Assembly (NCBI GenBank): GCA_963693305.1
Contig: OY855914.1
Location: 12,524,903-12,588,902, forward strand
Direction of reading: 5' to 3'
DNA length: 64,000 nucleotides
Source: Meandrina meandrites
Taxonomy: Eukaryota; Cnidaria; Anthozoa; Scleractinia; Meandrinidae
How positions within the stretch are numbered: the first letter of the stretch is position 1; the number at the start of each line of letters is the position of its first letter. The notes under the pieces were generated by a model. The model was not told the DNA's origin. It worked only from the letters and a program-made list of their open reading frames with translations, and made no database searches. Of the stretch, positions 23,059 through 31,475 are shown in pieces. Both the position numbers and the translations under genes were made by a program.

Positions 23059-23093
23059 ATGCCAAACTTTTTCCGCGAAAGACTTGCTCCTCT
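23059..23093 (+). pseudogene. Merlin-type transposase, start of coding exon 1, cut by the Polinton
   Basis: ATG plus 35 nt of open frame (MPNFFRERLAP...) stop at the Polinton edge. The frame continues without a break at 39668 once a single copy of the 6-bp duplication tcctct is counted. See the entry at 39668. Confidence 0.7.
23088..23093. repeat. Polinton target site duplication, left
   Basis: tcctct, matching 39662-39667. Six base pairs is the known Polinton duplication length. Confidence 0.85.
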
Positions 23094-23351
23094 AGTAGTA
23101 ATATCGGAGTCTGACTAAAACCACCTCGGGCGCACCCACATAATTTTACCTCTTTCCGTGACTAGTACTCAGGGGCTAAACCCCTTCGCACCCACTAGTC
23201 ACGGAAAGAGGTAAAATTATGTGGGAGCTGCTCGGTAGTTTTAGTCAGACTCCGATATTACTACTTGGAAGAAAAGAACAAAACCGAATAAACAAACGAG
23301 CCGCGGAACGTCTATTTAGAGGAACACAACAGTGAAGTACAAACGTTCTAA
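23094..23351. repeat. Polinton left TIR with internal palindrome
   Basis: 258 bp, the reverse complement of 39405-39662. The outer 170 bp (23095-23264) is itself a nested palindrome. It has 27-bp outer arms (23095-23121 / 23238-23264), an asymmetric 13/12-nt bulge, 32-bp inner arms (23135-23166 / 23194-23225) and a 27-nt loop holding a small aggggc/cccct stem. The inner 87 bp is unique sequence. Confidence 0.95.
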
Positions 23352-23402
23352 CAAGCGCGGCGGCGTGACAATTAGAGAATTGAAGCAGTCATGTAAACAA
23401 CA

Positions 23403-23756
23403 ATGGGACGTGGAAGAAAAGGAATTATTTCCCAAAGTCAAAAAAAAATCAGAAAACCCAAAATCGAACTGGCAACCAAGGATATATTTCTAGATCCACC
23501 AATACACATTTCAGACGAGCTGCTCACAGCAATGAAAAAAATGAGCCCGCAAGATTTAAAGAACACGCTTATACAACCGGAAGAACAACAAGAAGAAATC
23601 GACTTAACAGACATGGAAGAGTACGATTTGACGGGATCAGGAGAGCCGGTTTACGAAACACCAATCATGACGCCGCAGCTGTACCGCAGAATAATGGCAA
23701 ATGAGTTTAACCGGGACCAGGTAGAGTACATAATAAAGAAAAGTTTGCACCTTTAA
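23403..23756 (+). CDS. Polinton hypothetical protein, 117 aa
   Basis: First ORF inside the left TIR (51 bp away). Basic N terminus (GRGRKG...KKIRKPK), acidic middle (EEQQEEIDLTDMEEYD) and a C-terminal YRRIMANEFNRDQVEYII segment. I do not recognise it. It lacks the TATATA box found before most other ORFs of the element. The codon pattern and position support a real gene, but no function can be given. Confidence 0.55.
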   Translation: MGRGRKGIISQSQKKIRKPKIELATKDIFLDPPIHISDELLTAMKKMSPQDLKNTLIQPEEQQEEIDLTDMEEYDLTGSGEPVYETPIMTPQLYRRIMANEFNRDQVEYIIKKSLHL

Positions 23757-23970
23757 GACTATACAGGTGAGCAACTAATAGACCGTTCAGAAGCATCAAG
23801 AATAGCTTCCACAGCTTGAGCCGTAATAAGTTTGACATCATTTACCCAAGAGGGGGAAGAAAGGTCTTTGATAGCGCACACGAGCATGTGGACCGACACA
23901 AGCATTTTGCACAGGTATATTTATGCTGTGTATTTTTTGCCACCATTTGGACAAAAGCAGCGGGTTGTAA

Positions 23971-24291
23971 ATGTCACTCACACACATGCAAAAAAAGCTT
24001 TTTAATAAAAAACTGGCTGAGATAATGGCGGAAGCAGCGAAAAAGTTCGAAGAAGAAATAAAAAAATGTCAAGAAGACCCCTATGTGTATATCGATGGAA
24101 TGAAAATCAAGAAGACCCTAAACCAATGCATCCCATACACGGATGAAGCATGGACAGAATACCTGCGGGACAAAGCGGACAGAGACAATAAACAGCTAAT
24201 AAACTTCATAGATAAAGTTTTTTTCGAAGACGGCGGGCTGCAATTTAAAGAAACGCAAACAAATGTAAATAAACAGGTTAACAACAATTAA
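23971..24291 (+). CDS. Polinton hypothetical protein, 106 aa
   Basis: Charged, helix-rich protein (AEIMAEAAKKFEEEIKKC near the N terminus) ending in an Asn-rich tail. It starts at ATG 23971; the 214-bp gap from the previous ORF contains no supported gene, only a splice-donor-like caggtgagc at 23764-23772. No TATATA box. Unrecognised. Confidence 0.5.
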   Translation: MSLTHMQKKLFNKKLAEIMAEAAKKFEEEIKKCQEDPYVYIDGMKIKKTLNQCIPYTDEAWTEYLRDKADRDNKQLINFIDKVFFEDGGLQFKETQTNVNKQVNNN

Positions 24292-24313
24292 TAATTAACA
24301 ACATTTAAACGTT

Positions 24314-24661
24314 ATGGACACATTGGAACTGTTACAAGCACTTCCGGCAGAACTTCGAGAACAAATCCGCAAGGAGTATGTAAAAATCAAACTCTGGCAA
24401 CGTAAAATGCAGGGCTGGGATGAAGTGAATGAAGCGATTTTGGAGGCCCCCTACTGTTTGAAAAACGAGCAGATCACGTGGATTCTGCACTGTTACAAAT
24501 GCAACCTAGAATGCGGGCGGAAATACCTCTGCAGCCTCTGTTACACAAGAAAAAGGCAGAGAGAGTATCTAGGACCGGACATATTCGATCCAGCAGCGTA
24601 TGACCCATGCTTCGAAAAGGGGATAACAATCAACAGCAAAGTGTGGAGCTACAGGCATTAG
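24314..24661 (+). CDS. Polinton Cys-rich hypothetical protein, 115 aa
   Basis: The N-terminal helix (LLQALPAELREQIRKEYV) vaguely resembles an F-box. The middle has a dense Cys cluster (CYKCNLECGRKYLCSLCY; CX2CX3CX6CX2C) that probably binds zinc. It starts 22 bp after the preceding stop and is likely the last gene of a leftward trio without TATATA boxes. An adaptor or regulator role is a guess; I cannot assign a family. Confidence 0.55.
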   Translation: MDTLELLQALPAELREQIRKEYVKIKLWQRKMQGWDEVNEAILEAPYCLKNEQITWILHCYKCNLECGRKYLCSLCYTRKRQREYLGPDIFDPAAYDPCFEKGITINSKVWSYRH

Positions 24662-24731
24662 CGCTACGTTCTGTACACGTAACAATAACACGAGACAGGA
24701 AAACTACATGCATGGTTACACGTCGGCAAAC

Positions 24732-26354
24732 TTACTTCTTAAAAGAAAAATCGTCTATTAAAATTAAACTTACTAATACACGTTTTGTATTAGATAGACC
24801 TCTATCTCCGTGGTCGTGTTGAGATAAATAAACCGCAAAATAGTCTCCCGGATTTATTTGTTTTCTTTCACCGCCATAACGGGGCTCCGCATATTGGTAT
24901 TTTAAACCATCAGCATCACGTACGCTTGTAAATGGGACGTCACCTTGTAAACCACTAGGTAAAGTAAAATTAAAACCTATTCTTGCATAAGTTCTAGAGG
25001 CACCCTTTTGTTCTATAATTAAAGCTGAGATACCGTCGAGTAAACAAGGAAATGGCGCCATCACACGAATGTTACTGCCGAATTTAACAAAAGTTCTATT
25101 ACCAGTAACATTTTCATCCGAGTTCCATTCGCCAGTTATTACTATTCTAGGTTGGAAATTTTTTAACGCATTACCGTTAAGATCTAAATCTTTTTCTAAC
25201 TTGATTGTATCGTTGTCTGTTACGAAGCCTGGATCATAATTTTTTATTTGAAAAAAGTTCATATCTAAATTTGTTTGTAGAGTAAAATCACCGTCGGAAG
25301 CGAGAAAGAAAACATCATCGTAAATAATTCCGTCTATATCTGATTGATACCCCTTTACACCGTAAATGATTAAAGCGGCCTTTTCACTAGGTGCTGAACC
25401 ATCATAACCCGGATTTAAAATGTCAAAATAGATAGTGTCGTCATTCTTATCTTTTAATTTGTAAGTATTAAAAATGATCCTTATATACGGAGGGTCATGG
25501 GTGGCAAAGCGTTTGGTGTGGTAGGTAATAGTACTGGAGGCCAACTTGTTTAAAGGGTTAAGAAACCAGTTTTGGTCGTTTTTGTTTTTAGGGTAAAAGA
25601 ACTCAACACATATAGTGTACTCTCCTTCTTTTAGAGGTGTTTTATTCAACGCCAAACGCGAGTTGAAAGAATTGTTACTTGTTTTTATAATGTTAAAAGT
25701 GTAAGCCTTTTTATTGACACTGTGAAGGTTGGATGTAAAGTCTTCAACGGTAACAGAAGAAATATTGTTTACAGCTGAAACACCAACCCTTTGGGTTAAA
25801 AAACCTAAGTCATTCTTTTTATGGGCGTGCCCAGTTGTAATTGCAGAGGAGCCCACATATTTTTTCATTGAACCAAGATTTACAGCATCCTGATCGCCGA
25901 CAGGATTTGCGAGCTGTTTGATTGCATGGTCGTTCATGACAATGTCACCAGTAACGCTAGCTGATGACATATCCCCACTATCACCCTTATCACCTTTTGC
26001 ACCTTTTGGTCCAATAGCACCTCTCGAACCCGCAGGTCCAGTTGCTCCAGTGGGCCCCGCAGGTCCTGTAGCTCCAGTTGGTCCGGTTGGCCCAGTAGCT
26101 CCAGCAGGTCCGGTAGATCCGGTTCGCCCTTGTGGACCTCTTTCACCTTTTAATCCTTTTTCTTCAGCATCACCTTTATCTCCTTTAGGACCTTGTGGGC
26201 CAGTATTTCCCTTATCACCTTTTTCACCTTTAGGACCACGCGCTCCAGTTGCGCCAGTTGGACCAGCAGGACCAGCAGGGCCGGCTTCCCCTCGGATTGA
26301 AGTAGACTCTTCATGTGTTTGAGTTGCACCCGTCGCACCGTTAATAAACCCCAT
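24732..26354 (-). CDS. Collagen-like fibre protein (putative receptor-binding/vertex fibre)
   Basis: 540 aa. Residues 22-128 are about 36 Gly-X-Y triplets, rich in GPK, GDK, GPT and GAT, with one Glu replacing Gly at residue 64. A phage-fibre-like linker follows ([22 protein letters not shown]) and then a ~380-residue Asp/Asn-rich, beta-type C terminus. Such trimeric collagen-plus-knob layouts are known from phage tail fibres and some large-virus surface proteins; a virion fibre is inferred. TATATAG at 26357-26363 lies two bases before the ATG and contains the stop codon of the ATPase upstream. Confidence 0.8.
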   Translation of the reverse strand: MGFINGATGATQTHEESTSIRGEAGPAGPAGPTGATGARGPKGEKGDKGNTGPQGPKGDKGDAEEKGLKGERGPQGRTGSTGPAGATGPTGPTGATGPAGPTGATGPAGSRGAIGPKGAKGDKGDSGDMSSASVTGDIVMNDHAIKQLANPVGDQDAVNLGSMKKYVGSSAITTGHAHKKNDLGFLTQRVGVSAVNNISSVTVEDFTSNLHSVNKKAYTFNIIKTSNNSFNSRLALNKTPLKEGEYTICVEFFYPKNKNDQNWFLNPLNKLASSTITYHTKRFATHDPPYIRIIFNTYKLKDKNDDTIYFDILNPGYDGSAPSEKAALIIYGVKGYQSDIDGIIYDDVFFLASDGDFTLQTNLDMNFFQIKNYDPGFVTDNDTIKLEKDLDLNGNALKNFQPRIVITGEWNSDENVTGNRTFVKFGSNIRVMAPFPCLLDGISALIIEQKGASRTYARIGFNFTLPSGLQGDVPFTSVRDADGLKYQYAEPRYGGERKQINPGDYFAVYLSQHDHGDRGLSNTKRVLVSLILIDDFSFKK

Positions 26355-26356
26355 CT

Positions 26357-26989
26357 CTATATATTTTCGTCAAAATTTTTAAGTGTGGTTTTTTTTGGTT
26401 TGTCGTGGTATAAAAAAGAATATTTAGCATCGGTAGCCCTTTCAAGCAGCTCTCTGTCAATTCCCAATTCATCAGCAATACGGTTATTCTCTCTGGGAAG
26501 AAAGTTGAAAATGCAAAAGTGGCTACAATTATCTCGGATGTTTTTGGGGACCTTAAAATAGCTTTGAGAAAGATAAATGACGCTGCAATTGCGGTGGCGA
26601 CCGTTGATAAAATAATCGATAATGTCGTTTTGGTTGCTTTCACAAACCATGTCATCGAAAATTACAATCTTTTGATTGTCAGTGGACAGCGTTTCCAAAG
26701 GAATAACATCGTTGGCGGCTTCAATAACATTATAGTCAGCCACAGGATTGACTCTTGTGTCGAAATCATCAATCATATATTGGTACTTGTCTTGATGCAG
26801 GTTCTTAGCGCAAAGGTAAATTTTGTCGTAGACCAACAGCCTGTAAAGCATATGCATGAGAATATTTGTCTTACCAGAGTTGCTTGGCCCGCAAATAAGC
26901 ATCCGAAAGGTATCTGCTGGCATACAAGGGTGCCCCCGCTTGTAATTACTTTTTGTAGTCAAACTGGGGTCGTAATTGGGAATTTTCAT
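26357..26989 (-). CDS. Polinton DNA-packaging ATPase (FtsK/HerA, A32-like)
   Basis: 210 aa, the usual size. Walker A GPSNSGKT at residues 34-41, Walker B KIVIFDDM near 107-114, then a sensor-like [10 protein letters not shown] segment. In Polintons and NCLDV-type viruses this ATPase pumps the genome into the capsid. It lies directly upstream of the fibre gene on the same strand, and its TAG stop sits inside the fibre's TATATAG box. Its own TATATATA box (27001-27008) is shared with the divergent gene at 27019. Confidence 0.93.
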   Translation of the reverse strand: MKIPNYDPSLTTKSNYKRGHPCMPADTFRMLICGPSNSGKTNILMHMLYRLLVYDKIYLCAKNLHQDKYQYMIDDFDTRVNPVADYNVIEAANDVIPLETLSTDNQKIVIFDDMVCESNQNDIIDYFINGRHRNCSVIYLSQSYFKVPKNIRDNCSHFCIFNFLPRENNRIADELGIDRELLERATDAKYSFLYHDKPKKTTLKNFDENI

Positions 26990-27018
26990 TTTTTTTCTGT
27001 TATATATACGGCAAAAAT
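26990..27018. promoter_or_regulatory. Shared TATATATA box between divergent ATPase and 27019 gene
   Basis: Only 29 bp separate the two ATGs. The near-palindromic ttatatatac at 27000-27009 lies 11 nt from one start and 10 nt from the other. Confidence 0.65.
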
Positions 27019-27894
27019 ATGTCCATGAAGAAGTGGCAAAAACTTGTCAGCGAAAAGGCTGAAGTTGAGCAGCAGAACGACAAAATCCTCGCGGTAATAA
27101 AAAATAACAAAATCAATAAAGGGTTTGGCCAGCTATCAGGTGAGGATTTGTTCAAACCTATCACATCGCGGCTTGACAAACTCCAAGTAGGGGATAGCAA
27201 CTCAAAAGAAGAGGAAGAGGTTCCAGACTATGGTATGGATGAGTTTGATTTAAATAACCCCTTCGATGGAGATTTTAACCCGGATGCGGAAACTCCACCA
27301 CCTTCACCATCACCATCACCACCACCATCACCATCACCACCATCACCACCCCCATCATACTACACATCATCACCACCACCATCACCGTTACCACCTTTGG
27401 CTGAAGAGGAAGAAATGGAAGAAGTGCAACCAAGCGGTGGGGTAAAACCCAAAGAAAGTAAATGGGGGTCACCACAAGAACTGGTTATCAAGGGATCAGA
27501 GTCAACTGACCTGCAGACACTAAACAGCATGTTAACAAAAAATAAAAACAATCCGAACTATGTTGTAAAAAGCAAAACATCAAAATTTCACAACTACACA
27601 TTGGCAGACATAAAAAAGGCAAGAGATGAAATTCTTGAAAGGAGAAAAAAAGGGATTAAAATACCCCAAAGGTATTTCGAATCGATGGAACCCTCAGACG
27701 AAGAAATGGAAGGAAGCGGAAGTGTTGATCCAAACGCTTTGGTTGAAAGGCTATACTTAAGCTTGGCGTCTATACAGGCGGGCAACACTTCACTGAAGCT
27801 GAAAAAACAGGTCAAGCAGATGTTAGGGTTGCTGGTAAAGCTAAAGGAAATAACACAAAAAGAAGCCCACAAAATTTTGGGAAGTATTATATAA
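27019..27894 (+). CDS. Polinton proline-rich hypothetical protein, 291 aa
   Basis: Charged N terminus (KWQKLVSEKAEVEQQND), acidic patch, then a long Pro/Ser stretch around residues 92-125 encoded by an imperfect CCATCA repeat, an acidic patch, and a helical C terminus. I recall similar Pro-rich proteins at this position in other animal Polintons, but no function. Virion structural or scaffold roles are possible. Its stop codon TAA is embedded in the TATATAA box of the next gene. Confidence 0.7.
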   Translation: MSMKKWQKLVSEKAEVEQQNDKILAVIKNNKINKGFGQLSGEDLFKPITSRLDKLQVGDSNSKEEEEVPDYGMDEFDLNNPFDGDFNPDAETPPPSPSPSPPPSPSPPSPPPSYYTSSPPPSPLPPLAEEEEMEEVQPSGGVKPKESKWGSPQELVIKGSESTDLQTLNSMLTKNKNNPNYVVKSKTSKFHNYTLADIKKARDEILERRKKGIKIPQRYFESMEPSDEEMEGSGSVDPNALVERLYLSLASIQAGNTSLKLKKQVKQMLGLLVKLKEITQKEAHKILGSII

Positions 27895-27899
27895 GCAAC

Positions 27900-28679
27900 A
27901 TGTCAACCCATTTTCATTTCAACCTGTTGCTCGACTCGCAGCTGGCTAAACAAAACAACGCCAACAGCAAGTCACATGACTTTACAATTAACTTTGACCC
28001 GCCAATCGCTTTAGATCCCTCCAAATCGTACAAGGCGGCGTTAAATGAGCTGGTATCCATGTCTTATTCGTGGTACAACATCGCGAAACGGTACAACAAC
28101 AACGAATTCAAATGGCGGAAAAAAACAGAGAACTGGAAAACCGTGACAATTCCGGATGGAATGTATGATTACAAAGGTCTCAACACCACCATCCAGTCGC
28201 TTATCGGAAGAGTGGATCCCAAGGATGAAAAATCCAAGTTTATTTTTCAGCTGTATTTTCACACCACAACATATCGGGCGGTCATTCTGTTGCAGGACGG
28301 CTACGAGCTTGATCTAAGTGGAGGTGAATTTGCTGCGTTGCTGGGTTTTGACAAGAAAACAATAGATGGAGCGAACAATAGGAGCGACCGCGTGCCAAAT
28401 ATAACAAGAGGTGTCGACTGGATCTACATCCATTGTGACCTCATTACAAGGGCTGTGGACAACATCGGGGGCGACGTTATGTTCTCTTTTTCAACCGCTG
28501 AACTCTCCGTCAGCTACCCCTTTTCAAAAGAGCCCCGCCGCCTCCTGTGGCACCCGGTGAACAAAAATAGAATCAATGCGATAAATATCAAAATCACGGA
28601 CGGGCGCAACAACATTATAGATCTGAATGACCAAGACGTGGCTTTAAGTATCATCATTGAAGAAGAAAAAGAAAAATAA
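27900..28679 (+). CDS. Polinton minor capsid (penton-type) protein
   Basis: 259 aa, in the normal size range. Features seen in Polinton penton-like proteins as I know them: N-terminal FNLLLDSQ, KSYKAALNELVSMSYSWYNI, the central LLGFDKK motif, DWIYIHCDL, a W/P-rich LLWHPV and a final INIKITDGRNN.I.L...DVALSIII strand pair. Single jelly-roll fold inferred. It sits directly upstream of a basic protein and the major capsid gene. TATATAAG at 27888-27895 is 4 nt before the ATG. Confidence 0.82.
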   Translation: MSTHFHFNLLLDSQLAKQNNANSKSHDFTINFDPPIALDPSKSYKAALNELVSMSYSWYNIAKRYNNNEFKWRKKTENWKTVTIPDGMYDYKGLNTTIQSLIGRVDPKDEKSKFIFQLYFHTTTYRAVILLQDGYELDLSGGEFAALLGFDKKTIDGANNRSDRVPNITRGVDWIYIHCDLITRAVDNIGGDVMFSFSTAELSVSYPFSKEPRRLLWHPVNKNRINAINIKITDGRNNIIDLNDQDVALSIIIEEEKEK

Positions 28680-28698
28680 TTTACACCTAAGTATAATA

Positions 28699-29184
28699 AT
28701 GAATCATCCGAGCGAGTGGGCGAGATATTATGACGCGCCAAACGGAACATATAGATACAGACACAAAGGTACGGGGGTTGTAAGAGACACCCTGATGAAT
28801 ATAGGAAAGCGGTTCAAAAAGCAAGTCACCCGTCAGACGTTGGAGAAGGCTGTAAATGAAGCCTCGAAGCAAATGCTAAAAAAAGCCGCAGAAAAAGCAG
28901 AAGAAAAAGCGGCTGACAAGATACAAGCGGTTTTGCGAAATAGCACACCCCAGAAAACCCCAAGTGTAAAACCTAAGGGTAAAAAGACTCCAAGTGTAAA
29001 ACCTAAGGGTAAAAAAACCCCACCACAGAAACTTAGTACCGAGTCGAAACAAAAACTGAAGAAGATGCTAAACCCTGGCGTAGCAACTCAGTTAAGCGGG
29101 GATTCACGGAAAAAGTTAAACCAGATTTTAAACGCGGGTCGGGCTGCAAGGTTGAAAGTAAACCAATTGATAGCAGAAAATTAA
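28699..29184 (+). CDS. Polinton Lys-rich core-like protein, 161 aa
   Basis: Start chosen at ATG 28699 (MNHPSEWARYYD), because the longer frame reaches back into the preceding CDS through a Lys run. Very basic. It has a coiled Ala/Lys helix (KAAEKAEEKAADK), then an exact duplicated KTPSVKPKGK segment and a repeated L.SK.KL..ML/N type motif. Likely a DNA-condensing or internal virion protein by analogy with adenovirus core proteins. Only a weak tataata precedes it. Confidence 0.65.
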   Translation: MNHPSEWARYYDAPNGTYRYRHKGTGVVRDTLMNIGKRFKKQVTRQTLEKAVNEASKQMLKKAAEKAEEKAADKIQAVLRNSTPQKTPSVKPKGKKTPSVKPKGKKTPPQKLSTESKQKLKKMLNPGVATQLSGDSRKKLNQILNAGRAARLKVNQLIAEN

Positions 29185-29217
29185 AATAATTTTTTAAAAA
29201 GATATATAGGACGCAAG

Positions 29218-30483
29218 ATGTTCAGAAGCCACAAGCATTTGGAAAAAACAGAGTATGTTCGTATCATGTTAGACAAACCGATCACTATCCCGGGAAACAA
29301 TCAGCACCAGGTAAAAACAAACTATAAATTCACACTCACCGACCGAGACAACTGGTATGACTGGTATAACGCCTACTTCCGGGTTGATTTCACTTTCGAG
29401 GCAACCGCGGATGGTGCCCAAGTTGCAGCAGACGCTAGGTCAGCGCCCATTAACGGCTCATTTTCACTGATAAACAAACTTGTGGTAAAATCATCGGGCA
29501 AAAACATGTACAACGTAGACAACATTCACAAGCTCATATTTATCAAAAACTTGTTGGATTTTTCTGATGACTTTGCGAGGAGCGCGGCAAAAAATCAGTT
29601 TTGGTATCTGGATACAACGGATAGCAATGTAACGGCCGTCGCTGCCACTAACCTTGGAATCAGAGAAAGGGGTTTGCTTGCCCATGCCGGTCTCACGGTT
29701 GAAACCCTTATACCGCTTAACAGGTACTCATTTTTCGAAGAGTTGGGTGACAAGCTTCTCCCCCCAATGCAGATGGAGTTCGAAATTGAGCTACAATCGG
29801 ATGCAGAGCTGATTTGGCAAAATGATGGCACCAATCGCAGGATAGTGGTGAGAAACTTCGAGCTGTGGGTTCCAATGCTACGTTTTACCAGCGAAGGACA
29901 AAAGCTCGCAAACGAAAACTTTTTGAAACCTCAGAAATGGACGTACCTTAATGAAATGATCCAGCCCAGCAGTAGCCGGCGTGACGCTTTCGGACAGTGG
30001 CAGATAAATCCCGGTATAAAGGATGCCAAACATGTTTTCATTTTCATTCAACAGTCAAGGAAGGAGAAGGCCTTGACTCAAAACCCCTACTTCTTTGACA
30101 CCTTTAACATTGACGGAGACAATTCAGCCAAGCTAGCGACCTGCCGGCTGCAGTACGGCTCTTCACAGTACTATCCAGAGCTGGACTACGACGAAAACTT
30201 CAAACTGCGCATTCTTAATGACTTGATGAACTACCGGTACCGCAAAAACGACTACAACACCGGTGTCCAGCTTCAGCCCAACAACTTCAAGGATTTATAC
30301 CCAATTATCTATTTTGACTTACGTGAAAACAAAGATAACATGACCAACGACCCGAAGCAGATGGTTTTCCACTACAGGCTCAACGAGGCGGCCAACGCGC
30401 AAGACTACACCATTTATGCAGGAATTTTGTACGAGTCCGAATTTGTTCTCAAGCAGGTGGGTAATGAGCTGGTGATGGTTTAA
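29218..30483 (+). CDS. Polinton major capsid protein (double jelly-roll type)
   Basis: 421 aa, beta-rich. It contains WYDWYNAYFRVDFTF, INGSFSLINKLVVKSSGKNMYNVDNIHK, LLPPMQMEFEIEL, FELWVPML and a C-terminal DYTIYAGILYESEF. I assign it as the hexon-like capsid protein from gene order (ATPase, minor capsid, major capsid, protease) and fold-like composition. It is shorter than many Polinton hexon proteins, which I recall as 500-650 aa. TATATAGG at 29203-29210 is 7 nt before the ATG. Confidence 0.78.
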   Translation: MFRSHKHLEKTEYVRIMLDKPITIPGNNQHQVKTNYKFTLTDRDNWYDWYNAYFRVDFTFEATADGAQVAADARSAPINGSFSLINKLVVKSSGKNMYNVDNIHKLIFIKNLLDFSDDFARSAAKNQFWYLDTTDSNVTAVAATNLGIRERGLLAHAGLTVETLIPLNRYSFFEELGDKLLPPMQMEFEIELQSDAELIWQNDGTNRRIVVRNFELWVPMLRFTSEGQKLANENFLKPQKWTYLNEMIQPSSSRRDAFGQWQINPGIKDAKHVFIFIQQSRKEKALTQNPYFFDTFNIDGDNSAKLATCRLQYGSSQYYPELDYDENFKLRILNDLMNYRYRKNDYNTGVQLQPNNFKDLYPIIYFDLRENKDNMTNDPKQMVFHYRLNEAANAQDYTIYAGILYESEFVLKQVGNELVMV

Positions 30484-30605
30484 AAGTGAAATAATTTGTA
30501 TGAAATATAAGAGATGACTGAGTTGGTGCAACTTTGTAGCAACTTTGTAGCAACTTTGTAGCAAATGAAAGTGAAATAATTTTTGTATGAAATATAAGAG
30601 ATGAC
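30483..30605 (+). promoter_or_regulatory. Duplicated promoter segment with 12-bp tandem repeat
   Basis: The word aagtgaaataattt...gtatgaaatataagagatgac occurs at 30484-30518 and again at 30568-30605, the second copy starting the 30601 gene. Between them, aactttgtagc is repeated three times. The first copy would start a 15-codon ORF (30514-30561). Confidence 0.7.
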
Positions 30606-31008
30606 GACTTACTATCCGCACAAGATTTCACTTTCAGACGGGCAAAAGGTAAACCTCGCGCGAGCTTTTGGGCGAGGAGAAGCAGTTACGCTCAGATTTA
30701 AAAACGAAGCTATAACCGGCGGCAGCGACACTTTGCACTTGACCGCCAGGCAGATCAAAAAAATAGAGCGCGCTATCAAAAACAAAACGGGCGTGGACAT
30801 AGAAATGAGCAAGACACAAATCAGACGTGTGCGCAACGCTATCAAAAAAACAACAGGCGCGGATAACGCTATCAAAAAGAAAACAGGATCAGGTATGCGG
30901 GTAAAACCCCCAACAGGATCAGGTATGCGCATCAACCCTCCACCATATATGCGCCCGCCACCATTTATTGGTTCTTGGGGTGATCAAAAAAAAGCCCGCC
31001 TTCGTTGA
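30601..31008 (+). CDS. Basic N-terminal ORF preceding/fused to the protease
   Basis: 135 aa. KISLSDGQKVNLARAFGRG, then LTARQIKKIERAIKNKTGVDIEMSKTQIRRVRNAIKK, then Gly/Pro-rich GSGMR...PPPFIGSW. I recall this module upstream of, or joined to, the adenain-like protease in cnidarian Polintons. Here the frame passes an A8 run (30975-30982) and ends 25 nt later, while the protease frame begins in the same place one base away. A frameshift mutation or programmed slippage are both possible. The box tataagag abuts the ATG. Confidence 0.65.
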   Translation: MTTYYPHKISLSDGQKVNLARAFGRGEAVTLRFKNEAITGGSDTLHLTARQIKKIERAIKNKTGVDIEMSKTQIRRVRNAIKKTTGADNAIKKKTGSGMRVKPPTGSGMRINPPPYMRPPPFIGSWGDQKKARLR

Positions 31009-31435
31009 TGTCCCCTTAACTGATTATGACTTGCAGCGATGGTGCCAATACTTGAAAATCCCCATCAAAGGTATATTTGCGAGAGACGAGATCCACGTGA
31101 AAAACCACTCCCCTTGTATAATCAACATGGATGATCTTGGAGGACCAGGTACCCATTGGGTATGCTGTTGGGATGGAACTGAATATTTTGACTCTTTTGG
31201 TTTACCTCCACCCGCAGAATGGGAAATAGAGTTGATTCTTGAAGGTAAACAGACCTTTCTTCGGAATGACAACCAGCTTCAGGAGGAATTCAGTGTGCGC
31301 TGCGGCTATTACTGTTTGCTTTTCCTGAATGAGCGTAACAAAGGGCGGACATTTCGAGAAATTTTGAGCATGTTTTCTGAAAATACGCGCGCCAACGAGG
31401 CTGTGGTGAAGGATTATTTTACACATAATGTATAA
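30968..31435 (+). CDS. Adenain-like cysteine protease (Polinton PRO)
   Basis: About 150 aa in the +1 frame relative to the ORF at 30601. Catalytic elements are visible in order: His in GTHWVCC, acidic residue in YFDSFG and Cys in CGYYCLLFL; the N-terminal LQRWCQYLKIP...GIFARDE block is typical. It should cleave capsid precursors during maturation. There is no ATG at the start of the domain (the open frame begins with TTG), so expression needs the upstream ORF through the A8 run, or the copy is damaged there. Confidence 0.85.
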   Translation: MVLGVIKKKPAFVDVPLTDYDLQRWCQYLKIPIKGIFARDEIHVKNHSPCIINMDDLGGPGTHWVCCWDGTEYFDSFGLPPPAEWEIELILEGKQTFLRNDNQLQEEFSVRCGYYCLLFLNERNKGRTFREILSMFSENTRANEAVVKDYFTHNV

Positions 31436-31475
31436 GTGGGGTATCACCCAGTGAAATTTTGCTTATTTATATATT

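Noticed and set aside
23094..23351. Flip/flop isomers of the Polinton ends
   Set aside because: Bulge and loop sequences have the same relative orientation at both ends, so no inversion is visible in this copy.
23816..24025. 69-aa ORF between the first two Polinton genes
   Set aside because: It has no ATG at its start, no domain, and overlaps the better-supported 106-aa ORF.
25918..26322. Pro-rich 134-aa plus-strand ORF
   Set aside because: Antisense shadow of the Gly-X-Y repeat of the collagen-like gene.
27275..27475. Met/Val-rich hydrophobic minus-strand ORF
   Set aside because: Shadow of the CCATCA repeat encoding the Pro/Ser stretch of the 291-aa protein.
30968..30970. TTG as the real start of the protease
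   Set aside because: Nuclear eukaryotic or viral mRNAs rarely use TTG; linkage to the upstream ORF explains the missing ATG better.
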